Assembly: GCF_000521505.1 (NCBI RefSeq)
Contig: NZ_CP003915.1
Coordinates: 2,666,001-2,730,000, forward strand
Length of the DNA stretch: 64,000 nucleotides
DNA from: Advenella mimigardefordensis DPN7
GTDB taxonomy: Bacteria > Pseudomonadota > Gammaproteobacteria > Burkholderiales > Burkholderiaceae_B
Direction: 5' to 3'
The first letter of the stretch is position 1, and each line of letters starts with the position of its first letter. A program made the position numbers and the translations under genes. Under the pieces are notes generated by a model. That model made no database searches, was not told where the DNA came from, and was given only the letters and a program-made list of their open reading frames with translations. Below, in pieces: positions 17,376 through 26,547 of the stretch.

Positions 17376-18482
17376 ATGGTTATTAAATATATTATGACAC
17401 TCACGGCCACTTCTCTCCATGCCTTGTCAGCCACTGTCACACCTGATGCAGGCCTTGTGCGCGTAGCAAAAGGCAGCAGCGCCGCTCAGCCTCGCAAAAA
17501 CTCCCTGTGGCCCGGTTTGATTTTATCGGTAGCGATTGCCCTGGTGGCCGAGTTTGCCGGACGTGCCGTTCCTATTATTGGCGGACCGGTTTTCGGCATA
17601 CTGATGGGAATCATGTACCGAAGCGCATTCGGCCTGCATGCCACATTGCAACCCGGCATCACCTTTTCTTCCAAGAAAATTTTGCAGGTTTCTATTATTC
17701 TGCTTGGCTTTGGTCTGAGTTTTACCCAGATTATGGCAACCGGTGGTGAATCGCTGGCCGTCACACTGGTGACCGTGACGGTGGCGTTTGGGAGCGCCTG
17801 GTTGCTGGGCCGCCTGCTGCGCACGCCGTCCGACCTCACTACATTGATCGGCGTGGGCACAGCCATTTGCGGTGGTTCTGCCATCGCCGCTGTCACACCC
17901 ATTCTGAAGCCTTCGGAGCATGACACGGCATTTGCCATCTCCACCATTTTTCTGTTCAATATTGTCGCCGTGCTCACCTTTCCGGCCCTGGGCCATATGC
18001 TGGGCCTGAGCGACTATGGTTTCGGCATGTGGGCGGGCACTGCCATCAACGATACTTCGTCTGTGGTGGCTGCCGGCTATGCATACAGTCATGCAGCGGG
18101 CGACTTTGCCACGATTGTTAAGCTGACCCGCGCCACGCTGATTATCCCGATCTGTCTTTTTCTGGTGGTACTGGTTGGCATGCGCAATCGCCGTCAGGGC
18201 AATCAATCGGTCAGCCTGACAAAGATATTTCCCTGGTTCATCGTATGGTTCCTGCTCGCGTCGCTGGCCCGCAGCACCGGTATCATGCCCGAGATCATGC
18301 TTGACTGGATTAACGTCGCTGCGAAATTCCTGATCGTGGTTGCGCTGGTCGCCGTTGGTCTGTCTGCCAATATGCGCAAAATCTTTGCTACCGGTCCGCG
18401 CCCTATCCTGCTGGGTTTCCTGGTATGGATGGCCGTATCGATCAGCAGCCTGATTGTGCAATACGCCATGGGTCAGATGTAA
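17376..18482 (+). CDS. YeiH family putative sulfate exporter (UPF0324)
   Basis: Polytopic inner-membrane protein, 368 residues (362 if it starts at the ATG 17394). About ten hydrophobic helices are visible, with family-typical ILLGFGLSFTQI, ICGGSAIAAVTPI, and GTAINDTSSVVAAGYAYS. The family is annotated as a putative sulfate exporter from its taurine-gene neighbours in some bacteria; direct evidence is limited. The divergent LysR gene is probably its regulator. Confidence 0.9.
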   Translation: MVIKYIMTLTATSLHALSATVTPDAGLVRVAKGSSAAQPRKNSLWPGLILSVAIALVAEFAGRAVPIIGGPVFGILMGIMYRSAFGLHATLQPGITFSSKKILQVSIILLGFGLSFTQIMATGGESLAVTLVTVTVAFGSAWLLGRLLRTPSDLTTLIGVGTAICGGSAIAAVTPILKPSEHDTAFAISTIFLFNIVAVLTFPALGHMLGLSDYGFGMWAGTAINDTSSVVAAGYAYSHAAGDFATIVKLTRATLIIPICLFLVVLVGMRNRRQGNQSVSLTKIFPWFIVWFLLASLARSTGIMPEIMLDWINVAAKFLIVVALVAVGLSANMRKIFATGPRPILLGFLVWMAVSISSLIVQYAMGQM

Positions 18483-18517
18483 GCCTCGGTATTGCTTACC
18501 TACTCTAGTCTGTGAAT

Positions 18518-18607
18518 GGACCGCCCCGCTTTATTGGAAGAAACGCTACCCAGAAGAATGGATTGATGTCCAACGTTGTTGGGTCAATTAAGAGGCGGTC
18601 CTGCTTT
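18518..18607 (+). terminator. Nested inverted repeats between converging genes
   Basis: GGACCGCC (18518-18525) pairs with GGCGGTCC (18594-18601), which is followed by TGCTTTTTA; inside is a smaller CCAAC/GTTGG hairpin (18570-18582). It lies between the converging YeiH and phytase-like genes. The long loop makes terminator function uncertain. Confidence 0.4.
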
Positions 18608-18620
18608 TTACGGCCGGCAC

Positions 18621-19888
18621 TTAATTGGCAGCGGGCGCACTCAGGGGATACACATACACGGTATTGGCATCCACCTTGCCTGTGGCCGGCAGTATTTTTT
18701 TTGTCACTTTGCCATCCTGATTAATGATGCCAAAATCATCATCGTTGATAACGGCCAAATGCTTATCATCCAGAAGCCACATGCCCTCGAATTTTTCGTG
18801 AGGGTAATTGTGCTCTTTGACCATATCGATCACCAGAGATTTCGCAACGGGTTTGATACCGGCCTGCTCCAGTTCCTGCCAGCTGTTCTGTTCCAGCGTT
18901 TTGCCGTTGACCAGCATACCGGAGGGCGCAGTCACGTCTCCTGAAACGTCTGTTGCATTGCGCAGGTCAATCAGATATACATGCTTCTGAACATTGTCCT
19001 TCACACCAGGAAACTCACTATCACGCTCATCAATTAGAAAACGATGGTTATCCAGTGCCAGAATTTCAGAGTTTGAAAAGTGATTGCGGTTCTGGCGATA
19101 GACATATTGCTTTGTCTTCCCGCTCTCCAGGTCAAAGCTGACAATGCGCACCAGGGTTTTATTGACGACCGATTTTTTATCAGGATTACTTAAGGTTGAT
19201 TGCATGGTGCCAACAAGGGTTTTGCCATCGGGTGTGATTGTTAACCCTTCCATACCGCGATTGGGCGTGCGTCGTGCCAGCACGGCAGGCAGCTTACGCC
19301 CCTTGGTGTCGACACCGACAGGACTGATGCGTTCCAGCTCAATCCCTTTGGCGCTGAAATGCACAATATGCGGACCGTATTCATCCGACACCCAGAAACT
19401 GCCGTCAGGTGCGACAGCCAGCCCTTCGCTGTCAATGCCATAGGGGTCTGGTGACAATACCTTGCCCGCCAGATCGAGTGCCGTTTCGCCGGTGCTACCC
19501 AGTCCCTTGGGGTTTGGCAAGCCGGTCAGCAACGTTCCATCCGGCCGGCGCATAGGAATGTTTTCAAGCAATTTAATGCTGCCATTAGACTCGATCGCGA
19601 AGTGTCCAATACTGGGCGTGAATGCCGGCACCGGAAATACCTTTGAATCCTTCGTGGGGCCATCGGCATTCGGCCCTCTATCGGTCATCGCATAAAAGCG
19701 ATCGGGGTGACCAGGATCCCTGAAGGCCGAAGAACCATATCCGCCATGACGGATTTCTACATCACCGATTTTCTCTATGACCTGATAAGGCAATGCACTG
19801 CCCTTCGTACCGATAGCAAGACCACCTGTTTGAGCGATGGCGACGGAGGACATGGCCGAGCATAAAATACCCAATATGTTTTTTTCAT
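18621..19888 (-). CDS. Secreted phytase-like esterase-type protein; start apparently shifted at a poly-A run
   Basis: Exported beta-propeller protein of the 'esterase-like activity of phytase' family. The body, about 417 residues, has GGYGSSAFRDPGHPDRFYAMTDRGPNADG, IDSEGLAVAPDGSFWVSDEYGPHI and NRGMEGLTITPDGKTLVGTMQS, which are family signatures. The continuous frame opens only at a TTG (19874). An ATG at 19888 with a good GGAAG site is one base out of phase: the seven A after ATG would need to be eight to give MKKNILGILCSAMSSVAIA, a textbook signal peptide. I therefore give 19888 as the probable functional start, noting the break. No operon partner is visible. Confidence 0.8.
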
Positions 19889-19992
19889 GGTGCTTCCACT
19901 GGCAAAATACTGGGCATTTTAAGTTTTACTATTTGACAAAATGATGACCGGTTACAGCTCGTAGCGCAGGCCAGTGCATCTTAAATCTTAAG

Positions 19993-21780
19993 TTAAATCG
20001 CTGCGGTTCTTGTCTTCAACCACGCCAATGCAGGGCCCGATACGCGCGGCGCCAGCCGGCGATAAACCTCTTCATGATAGGCGTTCAGCCACGACAATTC
20101 CTGCTCACTCAGTAGCTGCCGTTCAATACAGCGCGTATCAATCGGGCATAGCGTCAGCATTTCAAACTTAAGATAGGTGCCGAACTCAGACTGGCCAGCA
20201 GGCACTGCGCAGATCAGGTTTTCAATACGAATGCCCCACTGGCCTGGCCGATAAAGACCCGGCTCATCCGAAGTAATCATGCCGGCTTTCATCTCGGTGT
20301 CGGGAAAACGGTGGGCGCGATGCGAGATCATTTGCGGACCTTCGTGCACATTCAGGAAATACCCGACACCGTGCCCGGTACCGTGACCGAAATCCAGCAA
20401 CTGTGCCCACAAGGGGGCCCGCGCCAGCGTATCCAGCAACGGCGCCGGATAGTCTTCAGGAAATACGGCTGCGGCCAAACCGATCATACCCTTGAGGACC
20501 AGCGTAAAATCGCGGCGATGGTCAGCATTAATTGTTCCAACAGGTACGACCCGCGTAATATCGGTAGTGCCGTTCAGATACTGGCCACCCGAATCGATCA
20601 GCAGCAAGCCATTGCCTTCAATCACTGAATACGACTCGGGCGTTGCCATGTAATGCGGCATGGCGCCGTTGGCATTGAAGCCCGCGATGGTAGAAAAACT
20701 GGGCGATACAAAATGAGGCTGGCGCGCGCGGGCTGCGGTAATCTGCTCGTCGATTGTCAGCTCTGTTACCGGCTCGCCGTTTTCCAGGGCGGCTTCGAAC
20801 CAGGCAAAAAACGCACAGAGCGCAGCGCCGTCCTGCTCCATAGCCTGCCTGACGTTGGCAATCTCGGCCTGATTTTTGACGGATTTAAAGCGTTGCGATG
20901 GATTGAGTTTTTCGATCAATGATACCGAATGAGCATGCGCCAGCAGCCCCACCGTTGTACGAGCCGGATCAACCAGCAAGGCCTCGTGAGGCAAGGCGGC
21001 CAGCGCGCCCTGAACGTCCTCATACCCCTGCACGGCAATACCGTCGGCAGCAAGCCGGGCAATTAGCTCCGGGCCCATTTTTTTCTTGTCAACAAACAGC
21101 ACGGCGCTATCGGCGCCAATTAATAAATGCGACAGGAATACCGGATTGTACGAAACATCGGAGCCACGTAAATTCAATACCCAGGCGATATCATCCAGCG
21201 CGCTGATCAAATGCCATTGTGCCCCGGCCTGAGCCATGGACTGGCGTAACGCGTGCAGATTCTGCTCACGGCTGCGCGTCGCAAAGGGTGCGCTATGTTC
21301 AACCACAGCGGCTGCCGGCAAACCGGGTCGATCGGGCCAGATCGCAGCCAGCAAGTCCGTATCGGTTTTCAATACACTGTCGCGGCGGCCTAGCGCCTGA
21401 CGCAAATCCTGTGCGGCTTTCAGACTAAGCACATGGCCATCCACCCCAACAACCTGCCGGCTTTCAAGATTGGTTTCCAGCCAGGCATTGACACTGGGCA
21501 CATCGGTCTGGCCCAGTTTCATCAGCGTCAGACCGCTATTGGCTAACTGTTTTTCGGCCTGCTCCCAATAGCGCGAATCCACCCAAAGGCCGGCAAAGTC
21601 GCGGGTAATGACCACGGTGCCAACAGATCCGGTGAAACCGCTAAGCCAGCGCCGCCCCTGCCAGTACTCCGGTAGATATTCTGACTGGTGAGGATCTGCT
21701 GAAAGTATAAGGTAGGCATCAATATGCTGTGCGGCCATCGCGATGCGCAATTGCTGCAGGCGTTCAGTAACGGTTGACAT
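19993..21780 (-). CDS. Aminopeptidase P family protein (Xaa-Pro aminopeptidase)
   Basis: Cytoplasmic M24B metallopeptidase releasing N-terminal residues before proline. The roughly 595-residue, three-domain form is seen: two creatinase-like N-terminal domains (HQSEYLPEYWQGRRWLSGFTGS near the start), then the pita-bread domain with LLIDSGGQYLNGTTDITRVV (metal Asp residues), the FGHGTGHGVGYFLNVHEGPQ histidine motif, TSDEPGLY and GIRIEN, and a C-terminal extension. I chose the ATG at 21780 (MSTVTERL) as the normal beginning; 21810 is an in-frame alternative with no better ribosome-binding site. Confidence 0.93.
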   Translation of the reverse strand: MSTVTERLQQLRIAMAAQHIDAYLILSADPHQSEYLPEYWQGRRWLSGFTGSVGTVVITRDFAGLWVDSRYWEQAEKQLANSGLTLMKLGQTDVPSVNAWLETNLESRQVVGVDGHVLSLKAAQDLRQALGRRDSVLKTDTDLLAAIWPDRPGLPAAAVVEHSAPFATRSREQNLHALRQSMAQAGAQWHLISALDDIAWVLNLRGSDVSYNPVFLSHLLIGADSAVLFVDKKKMGPELIARLAADGIAVQGYEDVQGALAALPHEALLVDPARTTVGLLAHAHSVSLIEKLNPSQRFKSVKNQAEIANVRQAMEQDGAALCAFFAWFEAALENGEPVTELTIDEQITAARARQPHFVSPSFSTIAGFNANGAMPHYMATPESYSVIEGNGLLLIDSGGQYLNGTTDITRVVPVGTINADHRRDFTLVLKGMIGLAAAVFPEDYPAPLLDTLARAPLWAQLLDFGHGTGHGVGYFLNVHEGPQMISHRAHRFPDTEMKAGMITSDEPGLYRPGQWGIRIENLICAVPAGQSEFGTYLKFEMLTLCPIDTRCIERQLLSEQELSWLNAYHEEVYRRLAPRVSGPALAWLKTRTAAI

Positions 21781-21918
21781 AGGGTGCGGGTACTCCGGTG
21801 AAACATTCATCTATGCATCACGGCAACAGGTATCGCAGTGGTGCGCAAACATTTACAATACACCATCATCGCAAAAAAAACATGCGGTAGGCCCAGTTAC
21901 ATTCCAAGACGTTACCCT

Positions 21919-22302
21919 ATGACTACCTTCTCTTCCATCGTTCGCGGTGCCGCCATCAGCGGCTTTATCGGGGTTACCGCCGGCGCTTTCGGGGCTCATG
22001 GTCTGAAAAACCATGTAGATCCGGCGCTGCTGCCTGTCTGGCACACTGCGGTACTCTACCAGTTGATTCATACGCTGGCACTGTTACTGCTGGTAGGCCT
22101 GGCTGCCCATGTGAACCGGCAGGCGCTGCGCTGGAGCAGCCGCTTATTTGGTGCAGGTATTGTGATTTTCAGCGGCAGCCTGTACATACTGGTGCTCAGC
22201 AATGTGAAATGGCTGGGCGCCATCACGCCTATCGGCGGCGTTTGCTTTCTGGCGGGCTGGCTGTGCCTGGTCCTGGGCGCCGGAAAAACGGAGAGCAGAT
22301 AA
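21919..22302 (+). CDS. DUF423 family small membrane protein
   Basis: 127-residue inner-membrane protein of the DUF423 (YgdD-like) family, function unknown. It has the family N-terminus with GAFGAHGLKNHVD, then TAVLYQLIHTLALLLLVGL, and two further hydrophobic helices, FGAGIVIFSGSLYILVL and LGAITPIGGVCFLAGWLCLV: four helices in all. The ATG at 21919 gives the family's usual length. Convergent with the CoA-transferase genes, divergent from the aminopeptidase. Confidence 0.88.
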   Translation: MTTFSSIVRGAAISGFIGVTAGAFGAHGLKNHVDPALLPVWHTAVLYQLIHTLALLLLVGLAAHVNRQALRWSSRLFGAGIVIFSGSLYILVLSNVKWLGAITPIGGVCFLAGWLCLVLGAGKTESR

Positions 22303-22436
22303 AAAAAGCACCCCGCATGGCCGGACACAAACACGTGCAATAAAGTAAATCAAGCAGTGAATGCGTCCAACGCTGCGGAGGCGCTTATTCGGCACGGGGG
22401 TGCCGATCCGTCTGGCGACAAGCCGACTCGTGCCGA

Positions 22437-23090
22437 TCAGGCCAAAGCAGACAGATCCAGCTTCGCCTTGGTTTTTTCCTGCACTTCTTCGATGGTGACC
22501 TCTGGTGCCAGCTCCAGCACTTTCAGCCCATTTTCTGTCACTTCCATCACGCACAGGTCGGTAATAATCACATTGACCACACCCACACCGGTCAACGGCA
22601 GCGTGCATTCAGGCAGCAGTTTGATATCGGTGGTACCGTCTTTCTTGCGCGCCACATGCTCCATCAGCACAATCACGCGCCCCACACCGGCCACCAGATC
22701 CATCGCGCCGCCCATGCCTTTGACCATCTTGCCCGGAATCATCCAGTTGGCCAGATCGCCCTTTTCCGATACCTGCATGGCGCCCAGAATAGCCAGATTG
22801 ATTTTGCCGCCACGAATCATCGCAAATGAATCGGCAGAGGAAAAAATAGATGAACCCGGCAGCGTCGTGACGGTCTGCTTACCCGCATTGATCATGTCCG
22901 GATCAATTTCTTCTTCCGTTGGAAACGGGCCAATACCGAGCAGGCCGTTTTCTGATTGCAGCCAGACTTCCATACCCTCTGGCACATGGTTGGCTACCAG
23001 GGTTGGCAGGCCAATACCCAGATTCACGTAGAATCCATCCTGCAGTTCTTTTGCTGCACGCGCAGCCATTTGATCGCGATTCCATGCCAT
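22437..23090 (-). CDS. scoB: 3-oxoacid CoA-transferase subunit B
   Basis: Beta subunit of a succinyl-CoA:3-ketoacid (or acetoacetate) CoA-transferase. In the 217 residues, the catalytic glutamate sits in the family segment [10 protein letters not shown], after [18 protein letters not shown], and [19 protein letters not shown] is typical. The subunit A gene ends 2 bp upstream. Together they activate acetoacetate or another 3-oxoacid with succinyl-CoA, fitting the fatty-acid and acetyl-CoA genes nearby. The exact substrate cannot be read. Confidence 0.92.
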   Translation of the reverse strand: MAWNRDQMAARAAKELQDGFYVNLGIGLPTLVANHVPEGMEVWLQSENGLLGIGPFPTEEEIDPDMINAGKQTVTTLPGSSIFSSADSFAMIRGGKINLAILGAMQVSEKGDLANWMIPGKMVKGMGGAMDLVAGVGRVIVLMEHVARKKDGTTDIKLLPECTLPLTGVGVVNVIITDLCVMEVTENGLKVLELAPEVTIEEVQEKTKAKLDLSALA

Positions 23091-23092
23091 GC

Positions 23093-23800
23093 TTATTCTC
23101 CTTTGGACGGACGGGTCGTGCGTTGCTCAATCCGTTTTTCAGGATGCTCATTCAGTACGATGCGCTGCACGTAAATGCCGGGAAGATGAATCTGGTCCGG
23201 ATCCAGCTCGCCCACTTCAACGATTTTTTCCACTTCGGCCACCGTGATTTTGCCGGCCATGGCCACATTAGGGTTGAAGTTACGTGCGGTCTTGCGGAAA
23301 ATCAGATTGCCGCTGCGATCGGCGATATATGCCTTGACCAGGCAAACATCAGGCGTAAGCGAACGCTCCATCACGTACTGGTGTCCGTCGAACTCGCGAA
23401 TTTCCTTGCCGTCGGCCACAATGGTACCCACACCGGTGCGCGTAAAGAAGGCCGGGATACCGGCGCCACCGGCGCGCAGTTTTTCTGCCAGCGTGCCCTG
23501 AGGCGTAAACTCCAGCTCCAGCTCGCCCGCCAGATATTGCCGCTCGAACTCTTTGTTCTCACCCACATAGGAGGCGATCATTTTTTTAACCTGGCGCGTA
23601 TTGAGCAACTGGCCCAGTCCGAATCCATCAACCCCGGCGTTATTGCTCACGCATGTGAGGTCTTTCACCCCCGAATCCCGCAGAGCCGCAATCAACGCCT
23701 CGGGAATACCGCAAAGACCGAAGCCCCCAACACCAATCATTTGCCCATCGGCTACGATGCCTTCGAGCGCCTGATTGGCATTTGCAAATACCTTATCCAT
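23093..23800 (-). CDS. scoA: 3-oxoacid CoA-transferase subunit A
   Basis: Alpha subunit, 235 residues. [18 protein letters not shown] (CoA-binding glycine loop), [18 protein letters not shown], and the end-region PEKRIEQRT are typical for Sco[22 protein letters not shown] is another family signature. It comes first in the leftward scoA-scoB pair, with 2 bp between them. The start at 23800 is preceded by AAAGGAAGAG, a good ribosome-binding site. Confidence 0.93.
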   Translation of the reverse strand: MDKVFANANQALEGIVADGQMIGVGGFGLCGIPEALIAALRDSGVKDLTCVSNNAGVDGFGLGQLLNTRQVKKMIASYVGENKEFERQYLAGELELEFTPQGTLAEKLRAGGAGIPAFFTRTGVGTIVADGKEIREFDGHQYVMERSLTPDVCLVKAYIADRSGNLIFRKTARNFNPNVAMAGKITVAEVEKIVEVGELDPDQIHLPGIYVQRIVLNEHPEKRIEQRTTRPSKGE

Positions 23801-23856
23801 TTACTCTTCCTTTACTGATTATGAAACGTGAACGACTGGCTGGTACGCCTTTGGAC

Positions 23857-24423
23857 TCATGCGCCAGCATGTGACGGTGCCAGTGCAAACTGCTTTTGCA
23901 ATTGCTCAAGCAACGCCGCCGACCATGGACTCGACTTTCCCGATGCCAAATCACTCAGCACCACCACGGCACGGGAACGCGCATACAGGATATCCGGCTC
24001 GCCTTCCTTGCGTATGAGAATATTACAATCCAGACTGGAACGACCCAATCTGGCCAGTTGATGAACAATTTCCATATTGCCCGGCCAGCTCATTGGCCTG
24101 AGAAAATCACATTCTGCACGGGCCAGTACAACCCCGGTGCCTGGTGCAAACAAATGGCGCAACGGACCGAGGATTTGCATGCGGGCCTCTTCGATGGCAC
24201 GAAAATACACGGTATTGTTTACATGTTGCAATGCATCCATATCGGCCCAGCGCAGGGCAAATATATGGCGGTGTTCGCCCTGTACGGAACGATCCTGTGA
24301 CGAAGCCGGGGATATACGATCAGCACTGTCGGCACTATCGGGCACGGGTGATCTCCTTAAATAGCCTTGTTCTATGGCCTTGTTATCATCGAACATACTG
24401 TAGCAGATTTCTGTTACACCCAT
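23857..24423 (-). CDS. Acyl-CoA thioesterase, 4HBT hot-dog family
   Basis: Hot-dog-fold thioesterase hydrolysing an acyl-CoA. The 188 residues include RWADMDALQHVNNTVYFRAIEEAR, where the Asp of the D-x-x-x-H-V-N-N motif is the catalytic residue of the 4-hydroxybenzoyl-CoA thioesterase group. About 50 residues of low-complexity sequence precede it, so the true start may be 24396 or a later non-ATG codon. It reads in the same direction as scoA-scoB, 57 bp upstream of scoA. Substrate unknown. Confidence 0.87.
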   Translation of the reverse strand: MGVTEICYSMFDDNKAIEQGYLRRSPVPDSADSADRISPASSQDRSVQGEHRHIFALRWADMDALQHVNNTVYFRAIEEARMQILGPLRHLFAPGTGVVLARAECDFLRPMSWPGNMEIVHQLARLGRSSLDCNILIRKEGEPDILYARSRAVVVLSDLASGKSSPWSAALLEQLQKQFALAPSHAGA

Positions 24424-24717
24424 CCGGCACAGACCTGCCTTATTGGTAGTTATCCTAGGTAAAACGACACGACTTGAATATTCTTGCAGTATTGTTTACT
24501 TTTTGCATCGCAGCACAAGCGACAGAAACGAAGCACTGAAAACGACAAATCCAAGCGACTGATCGCCATTTATCCGGCATTTGTTCCGCCAGTCAGATTA
24601 ACCGGCCATTTCAGAGCAGTTAACAACGACTTCAGCTATTAAGAACTGCAATTGACCCCTCATTGCAATACAATCGACATTAAATACAGAATTACATTAT
24701 CTCAGGAGCTAGCGCGA

Positions 24718-26364
24718 ATGTCAGAACGCGAATCAATGGAATATGACGTTGTCATCGTCGGAGGCGGGCCGGCGGGCCTGGCAGCGGCAATCAAATTTAA
24801 ACAACTCTGTCAGGAAAAAGGACAGGATTACTCAGTCTGTGTATTGGAAAAAGGCGGCGAAATTGGCGCGCATATTCTTTCTGGCGCAGTCATGGATCCG
24901 CAGGCGCTGACCGAGCTTATTCCCGACTGGAAAGAAAAAGGGGCGCCGCTGGGCGTAGAGGTAACCGAAGACCAATTTCTGTTCCTGAACGAAACCGGAC
25001 AAAAATCCACTCCCAAGTGGGCGCTGCCACCCTGTTTTCACAACGAAGGCAACTATATCGTGCGGCTGGGCTACGTCACGCGATGGCTGGGTGAACAGGC
25101 CGAAGCGCTGGGCGTTGACATCTTCCCCGGATTTGCGGCCACCGAACTGCTCTACAACGAAGCCGGCGGCATCCGCGGCGTCGCTACCGGGGATATGGGT
25201 CTGGACCGCGACGGCAACCAGACCGCACATTACCAGCCCGGCATGGAACTGCACGCCAAATACACGCTGTTTGCCGAAGGATCTCGCGGCCAGCTTGGGC
25301 GCCAGTTGATTGCGAAATACAAGCTTGATCAGGGCCGCGACCCGCAAAGCTATGGTATCGGCATCAAGGAAATGTGGGAAATTGATCCTGCAAAATTCAA
25401 AAAAGGCCTGGTCGTGCATACTGCCGGCTGGCCGCTGGATTCTGATACCTATGGCGGTTCGTTCCTGTACCACCTGGAAGACAATCTTGTCATGGTGGGC
25501 ATGGTGGTTGGGCTGGATTACGCCAACCCCTGGCTGTCTCCCTTCGAAGAATTTCAGCGTTATAAAACGCATCCAAGCATCCGGCCTTATTTTGAGAACG
25601 GTAAACGCATTGCCTATGGCGCCCGCGCCATTACCGCCGGTGGTTTGCTATCCCTGCCCAAACTGGTATTCCCGGGCGGTGCACTGATCGGCTGCGAAGC
25701 TGGCTTTCTGAATGCCAGCCGCATCAAAGGCAGCCATGCCGCCATCAAGACCGGTTCTCTGGCCGCTGAAGCCGCCTTCGAAGCACTGGCCGCCGAGCGC
25801 AGCCAGGACATCCTGTCAGCTTACCCTATTGCCTTTGAGCAGAGCTGGTTGTATGAAGAGCTGAACAAAGCGCGCAACTTCAAGCAATGGTTCAAAAAAG
25901 GACGACTGATCGCCACCCTCATGACCGGCATTGAGCAACTGGTGTTCAAGGGCAAAATGCCCTGGACGATTCATCGCAAAAAGGCCGATCACGAGTGCCT
26001 GAAGCCCGCTGCCGAGTGCGCGAAGATAGACTATCCAAAGCCAGATGGCAAACTGACCTTTGATCGCCTGACATCGGTGTTCATTTCTAACACCAACCAT
26101 GAAGAAAACGAACCGGTGCACCTGACACTCAAAGACGCTTCCGTCCCGGTTGACACCAACCTGCGTGTGTATGCGGGTCCCGAGCAGCGCTATTGCCCGG
26201 CTGGCGTCTATGAGTTCATCAAGGACGACCAGAACCAGGATCGCCTGCAAATCAATGCGCAAAACTGCGTGCATTGCAAAACCTGTGATATTAAGGACCC
26301 CACACAGAATATTGTATGGGTGGCGCCGCAGGGGGGCGAAGGTCCGGTATACAACGGAATGTAA
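24718..26364 (+). CDS. Electron transfer flavoprotein-ubiquinone oxidoreductase
   Basis: Membrane-associated FAD and [4Fe-4S] enzyme carrying electrons from ETF, and thereby from acyl-CoA dehydrogenases, to ubiquinone. The 548 residues show the N-terminal FAD motif VVIVGGGPAGLAAA, LEKGGEIGAHILSGAVMDP, the ETF-QO ubiquinone region, and near the C-terminus the cluster cysteines in RYCPAGVYEF and NCVHCKTCDIKDP. The ATG at 24718 follows CAGGAG. It supports the fatty-acid oxidation cluster 5 kb away. The ETF subunits are not in the window. Confidence 0.95.
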   Translation: MSERESMEYDVVIVGGGPAGLAAAIKFKQLCQEKGQDYSVCVLEKGGEIGAHILSGAVMDPQALTELIPDWKEKGAPLGVEVTEDQFLFLNETGQKSTPKWALPPCFHNEGNYIVRLGYVTRWLGEQAEALGVDIFPGFAATELLYNEAGGIRGVATGDMGLDRDGNQTAHYQPGMELHAKYTLFAEGSRGQLGRQLIAKYKLDQGRDPQSYGIGIKEMWEIDPAKFKKGLVVHTAGWPLDSDTYGGSFLYHLEDNLVMVGMVVGLDYANPWLSPFEEFQRYKTHPSIRPYFENGKRIAYGARAITAGGLLSLPKLVFPGGALIGCEAGFLNASRIKGSHAAIKTGSLAAEAAFEALAAERSQDILSAYPIAFEQSWLYEELNKARNFKQWFKKGRLIATLMTGIEQLVFKGKMPWTIHRKKADHECLKPAAECAKIDYPKPDGKLTFDRLTSVFISNTNHEENEPVHLTLKDASVPVDTNLRVYAGPEQRYCPAGVYEFIKDDQNQDRLQINAQNCVHCKTCDIKDPTQNIVWVAPQGGEGPVYNGM

Positions 26365-26449
26365 TGCGCGTTCTGCCTCGTTGATCGGCCAGATGAATAT
26401 CTGTCCGGTCTCCTGGTAAATGAGGCCCTGATAAAAAAAGACTGAAATC

Positions 26450-26496
26450 AAAAAAGGCTGAAATCCACGAGTACGGATTCCAGCCTTTTTTATCAG
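26450..26496. terminator. Bidirectional terminator between ETF-QO and acs
   Basis: A 17-bp stem with one mismatch, 26450-26466 with 26475-26491, with A-run on the left and TTTTTT on the right. It lies between converging genes and can serve both. Confidence 0.88.
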
Positions 26497-26547
26497 CGGT
26501 TTTGGAGCGCGGCCTGAGCCGGCTCCTTGCGGTCTGCCGCGTCTGGA

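Noticed and set aside
17523..18461. 312-codon open frame on the - strand
   Set aside because: It is the antisense of the YeiH-type gene, low in hydrophobic residues, rich in Gln/His/Arg, and matches no family; a codon-bias shadow.
22919..23818. 299-codon open frame on the + strand
   Set aside because: Antisense of scoA-scoB, which have clear family motifs on the other strand.
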